Assembly: GCA_018266095.1 (NCBI GenBank)
Contig: JAFEBC010000285.1
Span: forward strand, 1-10,083
Origin: Deltaproteobacteria bacterium
Lineage (GTDB): Bacteria > Myxococcota > Myxococcia > Myxococcales > 40CM-4-68-19
Direction of reading: 5' to 3'
DNA: 10,083 bases
Each line of letters starts with the position of its first letter. The first letter of the stretch is position 1. The position numbers and the translations under genes are program-made. Below, in pieces: positions 1 to 6,198 of this stretch. The notes under the pieces were generated by a model. It worked only from the letters and a program-made list of their open reading frames with translations, ran no database searches and had not been told where the DNA came from.

Positions 1-125
1 CTCGCCTGGCTCTCACCGCTTGCATGCGCAAGCTCATCGTCATCCTCAACGCCATGCTGCGCGATCGGCGTCACTGGTCCACGGAGGTCGCTTGACGAAC
101 AACACGGTTACTCTGCGGTGAATCA
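1..125 (+). mobile_element. Right part of an IS110-family insertion sequence (boundary uncertain)
   Basis: The transposase tail ending at 95 means the right end of an insertion sequence lies just downstream, most likely between the stop codon and the inverted repeats beginning near 126. IS110 elements usually lack terminal inverted repeats and target-site duplications, so the exact edge cannot be placed from this side alone. The end given here is an estimate. The left end, and any bridge RNA upstream of the transposase, lie outside the window. Confidence 0.5.
3..95 (+). CDS. IS110-family transposase, C-terminal end only
   Basis: Frame 3 is open from the window edge and reads RLALTACMRKLIVILNAMLR followed by DRRHWSTEVA and TGA. 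The ALTACMRKL-ILNAM string is the very characteristic last segment of IS110/IS116/IS902 transposases, just C-terminal to the transposase_20 domain that carries the catalytic serine. In this family an N-terminal DEDD RuvC-like domain and the C-terminal serine domain recombine DNA under guidance of a bridge RNA encoded in the element. Only about 30 residues are visible. The gene is cut by the window edge rather than visibly broken, so whether the copy is intact cannot be judged. The family call is firm from the motif; subgroup and activity are unknown. Confidence 0.85.
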   Translation, partial: RLALTACMRKLIVILNAMLRDRRHWSTEVA

Positions 126-165
126 TCGCCCGAGCACGATCGCCCGGGCGAGCAGCCACACTGCT
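126..165. repeat. Two adjacent inverted repeats between IS110 tail and convergent gene
   Basis: TCGCCCG (126-132) is complementary to CGGGCGA (145-151), giving a 7-bp stem with a 12-base loop. The second arm also lies within the perfect palindrome CGCCCGGGCG (141-150). Directly beside it AGCAG (151-155) pairs with CTGCT (161-165) around a 5-base loop. The block lies just past the stop of the leftward gene at 177, so it could help end that transcript. No T-tract follows on that strand, so it is not a convincing intrinsic terminator. It might also belong to the IS end. Confidence 0.4.
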
Positions 166-176
166 TTGGAGAGCGG

Positions 177-1355
177 CTACTTCCCCGCGCAGCTCGGGCC
201 GCAGTACTTCTTGATCTCCGCGAGGTACGCGACCGTGCCATCCGCGACCTTCTGCTTCTTGAGCAGCGAGGCGTCGATGCCGCCGTCGTTCATGATCTTC
301 GTGTTCTCCTTGATGAGCGCGTTGAGCACCGTCTTCTGCTCCTGCTGCAGGCTCACCGAGCAGGCGGCGTTGGTGAAGCGCACGGGGAGGTAGCGCAGCG
401 CCATGAAGCGGTTGTTGGCGGCGGGTGGCTTGCCTACGGCCGTCTGCAGCACCTGGTCGATCGATTCGGCGGCGGCGGTGACGATGATCTGCTCGTGCTG
501 CGGGCTGTCCTTGAGGCGGTGATCGCCGTAGGCCTGCCAGGTCTGGCCGTTCAGGTTGGAGACCTTGGCGCCCCAGTAGTTGAAGCCGTTGTGATAAAAA
601 TTCGCGTAGAAGCCGAGCAGGTACTTGCCCTTCACCTCGTCGGTCGCGCCCTTGAGCAGATCGATGTTGGCCTCGAAGAACTGCTTGATGCCGTCGTCGA
701 TGAGCGCGTAGCCGACCTTGTCCTCGGCCTTGGCGGCGGCCAAGAGCTTCATGGTCGCGTCGCGGTCGATCATCATGTGGCCGACGGCGTACAGGTCGGT
801 GAAGCTGTGCAGCGCCAGCGCCTCGTAGTGCAGCGACGACCAGAGGCCGTTCTTGCCGCCCTGCGCGGCGCCATCGAGCGCCTTCTGATGCCAGGCCACG
901 TAAGCGTCGACGGCCTTGCCCGCGAAGTGCGTTTCGTTGACGTAGGCCAGCTCCATCTCGCGCCGGTTCACGTCCTTGTTGCGCGAGAGGTTGTCGGTGC
1001 GGGCCACGTCGCGCCACTCGGCGATGAGCGCCTTGGACTGCGGGCGGTTGAGCTCCTCGTAGCTTGCGACCATGTCGCCGTAGATGGAGACGAGATCCCC
1101 GAAGGTGAGGTAGCCGACCTCGCCCTTGGGATCCACGGTGCCGGCGTAGATGGTGCCCGGGCCGCTCCAGTTGAGGCGCTGCGCGTCGGAGAGGCCGAAC
1201 TTGCCGCGCTCGCTCGTGAACTTCTTGATGGCCGCGACGTAGGCCTCGTCGCCGAGCCGCTTGTGCTCGGTGGCCTGGAAGGCGTGGGCGGCGGAGGCTG
1301 CGAGCAGGGTGCCAGAGAGGGCGCCCGACAGGATCGTGGCGAAGGTCTTGTTCAT
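177..1355 (-). CDS. Secreted zinc phospholipase C / S1-P1 nuclease-like protein
   Basis: The 392-residue protein begins with a clear Sec signal peptide (lysine at 3, hydrophobic 6-20, cleavage expected after SAAHA at 25), so it is exported. The key sequence is HSFTDLYAVGH at 183-193. It keeps the H-x3-D-x5-H spacing of the prokaryotic zinc-dependent phospholipase C signature (HYxxDxxxPxH), with Ser and Val replacing the usual Tyr and Pro. Other histidines that could bind metal are H31 shortly after the mature N-terminus, H176, H255 (FYHNGFNYWG) and H279 (YGDHRL). The N-terminus FQATEHKRLGDEAY also resembles the start of that mostly helical fold. Cysteines at 332, 385 and 389 could form a C-terminal disulfide. 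GAGG at 1360-1363 precedes the ATG by 4 bases and supports the start. It follows the TolB-like gene with a 107-base gap. The substrate (lipid, nucleic acid or neither) is unknown; the superfamily call is an inference from one motif and the overall pattern. Confidence 0.6.
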   Translation of the reverse strand: MNKTFATILSGALSGTLLAASAAHAFQATEHKRLGDEAYVAAIKKFTSERGKFGLSDAQRLNWSGPGTIYAGTVDPKGEVGYLTFGDLVSIYGDMVASYEELNRPQSKALIAEWRDVARTDNLSRNKDVNRREMELAYVNETHFAGKAVDAYVAWHQKALDGAAQGGKNGLWSSLHYEALALHSFTDLYAVGHMMIDRDATMKLLAAAKAEDKVGYALIDDGIKQFFEANIDLLKGATDEVKGKYLLGFYANFYHNGFNYWGAKVSNLNGQTWQAYGDHRLKDSPQHEQIIVTAAAESIDQVLQTAVGKPPAANNRFMALRYLPVRFTNAACSVSLQQEQKTVLNALIKENTKIMNDGGIDASLLKKQKVADGTVAYLAEIKKYCGPSCAGK

Positions 1356-1427
1356 GTTGCCTCGACGTTACGTGTCCGCACAAAGGTCGGATACCGGAAC
1401 TGTTGCGGGTGGGGAAGTTACGGAGGG

Positions 1428-1462
1428 AAAACCCTTGCCTCACGCAACCATTGCAGGCGCAA
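1428..1462 (-). terminator. Weak hairpins after the TolB-like lipoprotein gene
   Basis: Immediately after the TAG at 1465-1463, the leftward transcript has two small stems, TTGC/GCAA at 1451-1462 and again at 1435-1447. The second is followed within a few bases by TTTT (1431-1428 on the plus strand as AAAA). Four-base stems are weak, so this may only attenuate transcription, or be chance. The rest of the 107-base gap to the next start holds no promoter that I can recognise. Confidence 0.22.
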
Positions 1463-2125
1463 CTACTGCGTGATGAGGGCGCGCACGGCGCGGGGCAGGT
1501 CGGCGTCCAGCTCGTCCACGGACTTGCCCTGGACGGTGGCGCCCTGCAGAAGCTGACCCGAGTGCGTGTCGTGCAGGCGCAGGTCAATCTTGAGCTTCGT
1601 GCCCACGCGCAGGATCTCGCCGGAGATGACCAGGTCGGCGCCCAGGCGGCGGCCGGTGTCGACCTCGCACTCGCCCTCGCAGTCGGCCAGGGTCTTGCCG
1701 GGGGCCTGCAGCATGACGAGAACATTCTCGCGCGTCATCACCTGCGCGTCGGGGGCGCCCAGCTTGAGCTGCGCGCGGACCTGGTTGCCGAAGTAGGCGG
1801 CGTCGACGTCGTCGGCGTCCTGGCCCTTGAGCTTGGTGCGCAGCTCGAGCACGGCCACGAGCTGACGAGGCTGGATGCGCAGGCGCGTCCCAGGGGGCGC
1901 CGCGGGTCCGAGCGCAGCGGCCGGCGGATTCGCGCTCGTTGGAGCCGGTGCGGGCGGCGGCAGGGGCGGCGGGACGTTGGTGCGCTGACCTTCCCAATTC
2001 ACCGGAAACGCGTCGGTCGACTCCGAATGCACGATCGCGGCTGGATGCGTGCCGGGCGGCGTGCAGGAGACCGACGCGAGCGCGCCGGCGAACGACAGGA
2101 GCATGAGGGTCGCGCGCGCGATCAC
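1463..2125 (-). CDS. TolB/CsgG-like domain lipoprotein (paralogue of the gene at 6199-7353)
   Basis: From a GTG at 2125 this encodes 220 residues. Residues 1-20 form a signal sequence (VIARATLMLLSFAGALASVS) followed by C21, a relaxed lipobox. A proline-rich linker (about 51-80) leads to an alpha/beta domain (88-218) with the landmarks VAVLELR, VMTRENVLVML, CEGECEVDTGRRLGADLV and RLHDTHSG. Such TolB N-terminal/CsgG-like domains are common in exported myxobacterial proteins; their molecular role is not established, and no catalytic motif is seen. The two cysteines of CEGEC (149, 153) may form a disulfide. The GTG overlaps the stop of the upstream lipoprotein gene as GTGA, implying translational coupling, so I reject a longer Arg-rich extension up to 2230. 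An internal ATG at 2104 is possible but would lose the charged part of the signal peptide. Roughly 75 of 130 domain positions are identical to the protein at 6199-7353 when aligned by eye. Confidence 0.72.
   Translation of the reverse strand: MIARATLMLLSFAGALASVSCTPPGTHPAAIVHSESTDAFPVNWEGQRTNVPPPLPPPAPAPTSANPPAAALGPAAPPGTRLRIQPRQLVAVLELRTKLKGQDADDVDAAYFGNQVRAQLKLGAPDAQVMTRENVLVMLQAPGKTLADCEGECEVDTGRRLGADLVISGEILRVGTKLKIDLRLHDTHSGQLLQGATVQGKSVDELDADLPRAVRALITQ
1638..1672. repeat. 35-base exact repeat, copy 1 (within TolB-like domain)
   Basis: These 35 bases encode the conserved ECEVDTGRRLGA stretch and recur without a mismatch, in the same orientation, at 7052-7086. A further shared 20-base block lies about 70 bases away (around 1562-1581 and 6977-6996). 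The blocks reflect paralogy of the two coding regions. Confidence 0.85.
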
Positions 2126-2727
2126 TTGGCACCCGCGCGGGCCTTGGCGAGGACCTCGTCGAGCGCTTCGCCGAGCGCGCGGCCGAGCGCAAGTTGATCG
2201 GAGCCGTCCAGCGAGTAGAGGAACAGCCACGCGCGGCCGTTGCCGTGGCCCTGGTAGACCTTGCCGTGCGCCTCCAGCGTGAGCTCGATCGATTGGTCGG
2301 TGTAGCCCACCGGGCAGCCGAGCAGCGTCAGCACCACGAGGCAGGCTCCCAGCGGCGCCACGCTCACGCCGAGGCCGTTGGACACGCGGATGCGCATGCG
2401 CTTGGAGACCTCGTCGCCGGCCTTGGCGTGCAGCGCGCCGTTGAGCGCGTCCACGACCAGCCTGCGCGCCTTCTCAAGCTCCTCGCGCGTGAGGCTTTGG
2501 ACGCCCGCCGGATCCATGCCCTCGCTGCCTTCGAGCACCTCGCCGCGCAGGTGGACGGTCTGCGTGACGTTCTCGCTGAGCCAGGTGAACTCGGAGGCGC
2601 GCTCGTCGATGAGGTGCTCGGTGAACGGGGCGGTGTCGCGGCGATCCGAGCGCAGCCCCTCGGCCAACGTCGAGGCGCAGCCCGTGAATGAGACGCACGC
2701 GAGGACGAAGAGTGCGCGCTGGAGCAT
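2122..2727 (-). CDS. Lipoprotein of unknown function
   Basis: The ATG at 2727 gives 201 residues beginning MLQRALFVLACVSFTGC, a short lipoprotein signal peptide with lipobox FTGC and lipidated Cys at 17. The protein is therefore expected to be anchored in the inner or outer membrane, facing the periplasm or the surface. A GTG at 2745 in the same frame would add six residues (MVRTFL); neither start has a good Shine-Dalgarno sequence, so the choice is open. The middle has a charged helix-rich stretch (about 80-105). A hydrophobic segment, PLGACLVVLTLLGCP, around 125-140 is followed by a polar beta-like region including YQGHGNGRAWLFLY. The C-terminus is a likely helix (ALGRALGEALDEVLAKA). I do not recognise the family. 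Its stop overlaps the start of the TolB-like lipoprotein gene (GTGA), so the two are translated from one message, and the two lipoproteins may act together. It is divergent from pccB across a 98-base gap. Confidence 0.65.
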   Translation of the reverse strand: MLQRALFVLACVSFTGCASTLAEGLRSDRRDTAPFTEHLIDERASEFTWLSENVTQTVHLRGEVLEGSEGMDPAGVQSLTREELEKARRLVVDALNGALHAKAGDEVSKRMRIRVSNGLGVSVAPLGACLVVLTLLGCPVGYTDQSIELTLEAHGKVYQGHGNGRAWLFLYSLDGSDQLALGRALGEALDEVLAKARAGAK

Positions 2728-2825
2728 CAGGAAGGTTCGTACCACAACGGATCGAAGGCGTCTCCCGCCGCGCGCCGCGCGAACCGCTTCCGCGCACGCT
2801 GCTCTCGCAGTAGGTTTCCGTCCCC
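2728..2825. promoter_or_regulatory. Divergent intergenic region between lipoprotein operon and pccB
   Basis: This 98-base gap separates the start of the leftward lipoprotein operon from the start of the rightward carboxyltransferase gene, so it must hold the promoters of both unless transcription comes from further off. I see no convincing -35/-10 pair. TAGGTT at 2811-2816 could be a weak -10, but it overlaps the GTAGG (2810-2814) that best serves as pccB ribosome-binding site. No clear operator dyad is visible. Confidence 0.4.
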
Positions 2826-4472
2826 ATGAGCGAACCCACTGCCGGAAAGAGCGCAGCGCAGATCCCTCCCGAGCCGCCGAGCGGGCTCTCGTCGATGGCC
2901 CGCGCTGAGCGGCTCTCTCACCTCTCGCCGCGCGAGAAGCTGGAGGCGCTCGACACGCAGGCCGAGCTGGGCGGCGGCCAGGCGCGCATCGACAAGCAGC
3001 ACCAGGAGAAGAAGCTCACCGCCCGCGAGCGCATCGAGCTCTTCCTGGACCCGGGCTCGTTCTTCGAGCTGGACAAGTTCAAGACGCACCGCTGCGACGA
3101 CTTCGACATGGCCGAGAAGACCATCCTCGGCGACGGCGTGGTCACCGGCTACGGCACCGTCGAGGGCCGGCAGGTGTTCGTGTTCGCGCAGGACTTCACC
3201 GTCTTCGGCGGCAGCCTCTCGGGGGCGTACGCGGAGAAGATCTGCAAGGTGATGGACCTCGCGGTGTCGACGGGCTGCCCGGTGGTGGGCCTGAACGACT
3301 CGGGCGGCGCGCGCATTCAAGAAGGCGTCGTCTCGCTCGCGGGCTACGCCGAGATCTTCTATCGGAACGTGCAGGCGTCGGGCGTGGTGCCGCAGCTGTC
3401 GGCCATCCTCGGGCCCTGCGCGGGCGGCGCGGTGTACTCGCCGGCCATCACCGACTTCATCGTGATGACCAAGGGCACGAGCTACATGTTCATCACCGGG
3501 CCCGACGTGATCAAGACGGTCACGCACGAGGAGGTCTCGAAGGAAGACCTCGGCGGCGCGCAGACGCACAACGCCAAGAGCGGCGTGGCCCAGTTCGCTT
3601 GCGAGGACGAGGCGGGCGCGATCCGCACGCTGCGCGAGCTCTTGAGCTTCCTGCCCTCGAACAACCTGGACGACCCGCCGTTCGTGGCCACGCAGGACCC
3701 GCCGGACCGCAAGGACGAGTCGCTCAAGACGGTGGTGCCCGAGAACCCGAACAAGCCGTACGACATCAAGGAGGTCATCAAATCAGTTGTCGATGACAAG
3801 CATTTCCTCGAGGTCGCCGAGCACTACGCCAAGAACATCGTCGTCGGCTTCGCGCGCCTGGGCGGGCGCAGCGTGGGCATCGTGGCCAATCAGCCTGCCG
3901 TGCTCGCGGGCGTGCTCGACATCGACGCCTCGCGCAAGGCCGCGCGCTTCGTGCGCACGTGCGACGCGTTCAATGTGCCCATCGTGACCTTCGTGGACGT
4001 CCCGGGCTTCCTGCCGGGCACCTCGCAAGAGTGGGGCGGCATCATCACCCACGGCGCCAAGCTGCTCTACGCCTTCGCCGAGGCCACGGTGCCCAAGCTC
4101 ACCGTGATCACGCGCAAGGCCTACGGCGGCGCCTACGACGTGATGGCGTCCAAGCACATCCGCGCCGACGTGAACCTCGCCTGGCCGACCGCCGAGATCG
4201 CCGTGATGGGCCCGGACGGCGCGGTGAACATCGTCTTCCGCAAGGAGCTCGACCAGAAGTCCAAGGAGGGCGGCGCGGTGGAGGCGAAGGCCGCGCTGGT
4301 GAAGACGTACCGGGACACGTTCGCCAATCCGTACAAGGCGGCGGAGCTGGGGTACGTGGACGAGGTCATCCTCCCGGAGGACACGCGGCCGCGGCTGTGC
4401 CGGGCGCTGATGATGCTGAAGAACAAGCGGGCGGAGGTGCCGAAGCGGAAGCACGGGAACGTGCCGCTGTAG
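2826..4472 (+). CDS. pccB: Propionyl-CoA carboxylase beta chain (acyl-CoA carboxyltransferase)
   Basis: This 548-residue protein is the carboxyltransferase subunit that moves CO2 from carboxybiotin to propionyl-CoA, making methylmalonyl-CoA in the cytoplasm. It is full length for the family, with two crotonase-like halves. Landmarks are NDSGGARIQEG (157-167), the oxyanion-hole segment GPCAGGAVYSPAITDF (196-211), VDVPGFLPGTSQE (390-402), TRKAYGGAYDVM (429-440), MGPDGAVNIVF (461-471) and the usual C-terminal RKHGNVPL. D438 lines up with Asp422 of Streptomyces coelicolor PccB, the residue known to favour propionyl- over acetyl-CoA, which supports the propionyl assignment over AccD-type enzymes. 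The first about 30 residues are a variable extension; the conserved part starts at LSPREKLEALD. The ATG at 2826 has a weak GTAGG 11 bases upstream. The biotin-carboxylase and biotin-carrier partner is not in the window. A candidate terminator follows the stop. Confidence 0.95.
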   Translation: MSEPTAGKSAAQIPPEPPSGLSSMARAERLSHLSPREKLEALDTQAELGGGQARIDKQHQEKKLTARERIELFLDPGSFFELDKFKTHRCDDFDMAEKTILGDGVVTGYGTVEGRQVFVFAQDFTVFGGSLSGAYAEKICKVMDLAVSTGCPVVGLNDSGGARIQEGVVSLAGYAEIFYRNVQASGVVPQLSAILGPCAGGAVYSPAITDFIVMTKGTSYMFITGPDVIKTVTHEEVSKEDLGGAQTHNAKSGVAQFACEDEAGAIRTLRELLSFLPSNNLDDPPFVATQDPPDRKDESLKTVVPENPNKPYDIKEVIKSVVDDKHFLEVAEHYAKNIVVGFARLGGRSVGIVANQPAVLAGVLDIDASRKAARFVRTCDAFNVPIVTFVDVPGFLPGTSQEWGGIITHGAKLLYAFAEATVPKLTVITRKAYGGAYDVMASKHIRADVNLAWPTAEIAVMGPDGAVNIVFRKELDQKSKEGGAVEAKAALVKTYRDTFANPYKAAELGYVDEVILPEDTRPRLCRALMMLKNKRAEVPKRKHGNVPL

Positions 4473-4481
4473 GATCGGCTC

Positions 4482-4505
4482 TTGCGCCCTTCGGCGCGGA
4501 ATTTT
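4482..4505 (+). terminator. Candidate intrinsic terminator after pccB
   Basis: GCGCC (4484-4488) pairs with GGCGC (4493-4497) around a CTTC loop. It is followed, two bases later, by AATTTT (4500-4505), ten bases past the pccB stop. The stem is only five to six base pairs and the T-run is short, so it may be inefficient. Its position fits separation of pccB from the following low-GC genes. Confidence 0.5.
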
Positions 4506-4531
4506 GAGCCTGAGGCAAGCGGGTCTAGGCT
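4504..4531 (+). promoter_or_regulatory. Candidate sigma-70-type promoter for the ATPase-TOPRIM pair
   Basis: TTGAGC (4504-4509) as -35 and TAGGCT (4526-4531) as -10 are separated by 16 bases. The -35 matches four consensus positions and the -10 keeps the critical first T, A and last T. Transcription would begin near 4538-4540, leaving a short leader that contains GGAG (4550-4553) five bases before the GTG start. This is inferred from sequence only. Confidence 0.35.
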
Positions 4532-4532
4532 C
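4506..4532. repeat. Inverted repeat overlapping the candidate promoter (possible operator)
   Basis: GAGCCT (4506-4511) and AGGCTC (4527-4532) are perfect 6-bp inverted arms, 15 bases apart. One arm overlaps the proposed -35 and the other the proposed -10. Such placement would suit a dimeric repressor site, or a hairpin at the 5' end of a longer read-through transcript. No regulator gene is adjacent. Confidence 0.35.
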
Positions 4533-4558
4533 TGGCGCGTGACGAGAGCGGAGCGATT

Positions 4559-5587
4559 GTGATCGAGAAGTTTTCAGCGGAGAACTATGGGCCACTCAAG
4601 AAGGTCGAGCTGGCGCTGACGCCGCTGCATGCGTTGATTGGGCCGAACGACAGCGGGAAGAGCACGATCCTGAGGGGGATTCAGGATGTGGTTGACGCGG
4701 CCACTACGGGTGCAATGCCGTTTCGCTTCGACAGCGCTGCAAGCCTCGAAGTCGGGTTGAGCGGAGGTATCGAATACGCTCGGAGTCTCGCTGGGACCCG
4801 TATCAAGCCCGGCACTCAGGAAACGAGTTGGCTCGATCCGAACCGCAATACCTTGATGATTGGGCCTGGGCTTCGCGATCCAGCCTTCCTGAAAGAGGCT
4901 AGGTGGCTTTCAGGCGCAAGGCTGGTGCGCTTCGAGGCGGATCGCCTGCGGGCGGGCGGCGGCCTCTTCACTAGGGACCAGCAACTGAAGTTTCTGACTG
5001 AAAGAGGGTCTGGGCTGCCGAGTGTGTACGACTACCTACGAGACCATGTGAGCGAAGGCTACGAGGAGATTCGCAGACGCTTCTGCGAGTTGTTCCCGAC
5101 GGTCAAGACCCTGAAGTTACAGGCCATCAGCGCCAACGAGAAGGTGCTGTCGGTTACCTTGTTCGATGGCACCGAAGTCCCGGCGACACAGATGAGCGAA
5201 GGAATGCTGTACTTCCTCGGCTACGCTGCGCTGAGACACCTGCAGGGAGCCTCGGTCCTCTTGATTGAAGAGCCCGAAACAGGTCTGCACCCCTCGCGTA
5301 TCGCAGAGATCATGGGAATTCTTCGGGAGATCTCAACGAGCGGGTCTCAAGTGATCATCGCCACACATAGCCCGCTTGTAGTCAACGAACTCAAACCAGA
5401 AGAAGTTACTGTGGTGACCAGGGACCGTGAACGCGGGACCATTGCTACTGCACTCAAGAGCACGCCACGCTTCGATGAGCGTAGTCAGATCTACGCTCTG
5501 GGCGAATTGTGGCTGAGCTACGCAAACGGTGCTGACGAAGCGCCTCTCCTGAAAGGCACCGCTCGCAAGGGAGCCCTCGGAACGTGA
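4559..5587 (+). CDS. OLD-like / AAA_21-type ABC ATPase (SMC/RecF-like), putative defence ATPase
   Basis: The 342-residue protein is a compact ABC-type ATPase. It has the N-terminal strand MIEKFSAENYGPLKKVEL, Walker A GPNDSGKST (28-36), an ABC signature-like MSEGM (212-216), Walker B VLLIEEPETGLHP (233-245) with two acidic residues, and the H-loop ATHSPLVVNEL (268-277). The short insert between Walker A and the signature (about 60-200) has no long coiled coil, which argues against SMC/Rad50 repair proteins. It lacks a fused nuclease domain, unlike full OLD or GajA proteins; the next gene supplies a TOPRIM-like domain instead. The GTG start has GGAG at 4550-4553. The C-terminus has a LGELWLSY motif seen in ATPases of this group. 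Stop and next start overlap as GTGA. Sampled 60-base rows here are 52-63% G+C against about 73% in a neighbouring gene, suggesting transfer. A role as sensor or clamp in anti-phage defence is inferred. Confidence 0.82.
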   Translation: MIEKFSAENYGPLKKVELALTPLHALIGPNDSGKSTILRGIQDVVDAATTGAMPFRFDSAASLEVGLSGGIEYARSLAGTRIKPGTQETSWLDPNRNTLMIGPGLRDPAFLKEARWLSGARLVRFEADRLRAGGGLFTRDQQLKFLTERGSGLPSVYDYLRDHVSEGYEEIRRRFCELFPTVKTLKLQAISANEKVLSVTLFDGTEVPATQMSEGMLYFLGYAALRHLQGASVLLIEEPETGLHPSRIAEIMGILREISTSGSQVIIATHSPLVVNELKPEEVTVVTRDRERGTIATALKSTPRFDERSQIYALGELWLSYANGADEAPLLKGTARKGALGT

Positions 5588-6189
5588 ACATCCTGCTCTT
5601 GGGGGAAGGGCCGAATGATCTGGGCCGATGGGCTGCGCACCCCGCCTACCGCGAGAAGGACAGTCGCGTTGGAGTGATCGAGGCTCTCCTTCGCCGGTGC
5701 GGAAGCGATTGGGTAATCCGCGACGCGCGCATCTGGAAAGCGCTCAAGTCAACGCAATATCGGGCTGGCAATCACGCCGGCCTTGAGCAACGTGGCGTAC
5801 TTCGTGCCCTTCAGGACCTCAGGGAGTCCGAGGCCGACATCGATGCAGTTGTCTTCGTTCGCGACAGGGATGGCGACGAAGGGCGCGAGGCGGATCTGCG
5901 CGCAGCAAAGCAAGCCGCGCGCACCCTGTTCTCTGACTTTCGGCTCTGCGGCGGGGTCGCGATCGAATGCATCGAGGCTTGGGTCCTGGCTTGCAAAGGA
6001 GAGCGGCGAACCGAAGGCAAGACAGTGAAGGCGGCACAAGCGCGACTTGGCGAACTGTTTGGCTACGAGCCAACGACCAACGACATGAGCGATGCAATTG
6101 GGACCTGCTCCGCGACTGGAATTCCTGACGATGCCTACTCGCTCAACGCCTTCTGCGCAGAGTTGACAGCACTCCTCGCTTCAGCCTGA
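5584..6189 (+). CDS. TOPRIM / DUF4276-like protein, putative nuclease effector of the ATPase pair
   Basis: The 201-residue product starts with MNILLLGEGPND, matching the first TOPRIM element (hydrophobic strand ending in a catalytic Glu, here E8). It then has DAVVFVRDRDGDEGREADL (88-106), where D94, D96 and D98 fit the metal-binding DxD. GGVAIECIEAWVLA (123-136), with E128 and E131, resembles the conserved helix of DUF4276-like proteins. TOPRIM domains bind Mg2+ and cut or join nucleic acid in OLD nucleases, topoisomerases and primases. The protein is small and has no other domain. Its GTG start overlaps the ATPase stop by four bases, so the two are made together and probably form a complex. 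It ends only 9 bases before the stop of the convergent gene, with no terminator between. Its composition is as low in G+C as the ATPase gene. The TOPRIM assignment is by motif; nuclease activity and target are not known. Confidence 0.68.
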   Translation: MNILLLGEGPNDLGRWAAHPAYREKDSRVGVIEALLRRCGSDWVIRDARIWKALKSTQYRAGNHAGLEQRGVLRALQDLRESEADIDAVVFVRDRDGDEGREADLRAAKQAARTLFSDFRLCGGVAIECIEAWVLACKGERRTEGKTVKAAQARLGELFGYEPTTNDMSDAIGTCSATGIPDDAYSLNAFCAELTALLASA

Positions 6190-6198
6190 GCGGCCGTT

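Noticed and set aside
495..1556. Plus-strand open frame of 353 codons antisense to the phospholipase-like gene
   Set aside because: Low-complexity Val/Ala/Leu/Arg translation with no motif; explained as the reverse complement of the real gene.
46..1725. Long minus-strand open frame of about 559 codons overlapping two genes
   Set aside because: It is an Arg/Ala-rich frame, typical of the off-frame of GC-rich genes. The signal peptide, Shine-Dalgarno and motifs all lie in the other frame (177-1355).
2126..2230. Longer N-terminus (start at 2230) for the TolB-like lipoprotein
   Set aside because: The extra 35 residues are Arg-rich, lie inside the upstream gene and would bury the lipoprotein signal peptide; GTG at 2125 gives a standard GTGA coupling.
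4559..6189. Assignment to Gabija, Septu or a retron-OLD system
   Set aside because: There is no UvrD-like helicase, HNH nuclease or reverse transcriptase next to the pair, and the ATPase is not fused to TOPRIM, so only a general split OLD/PARIS-like description is justified.
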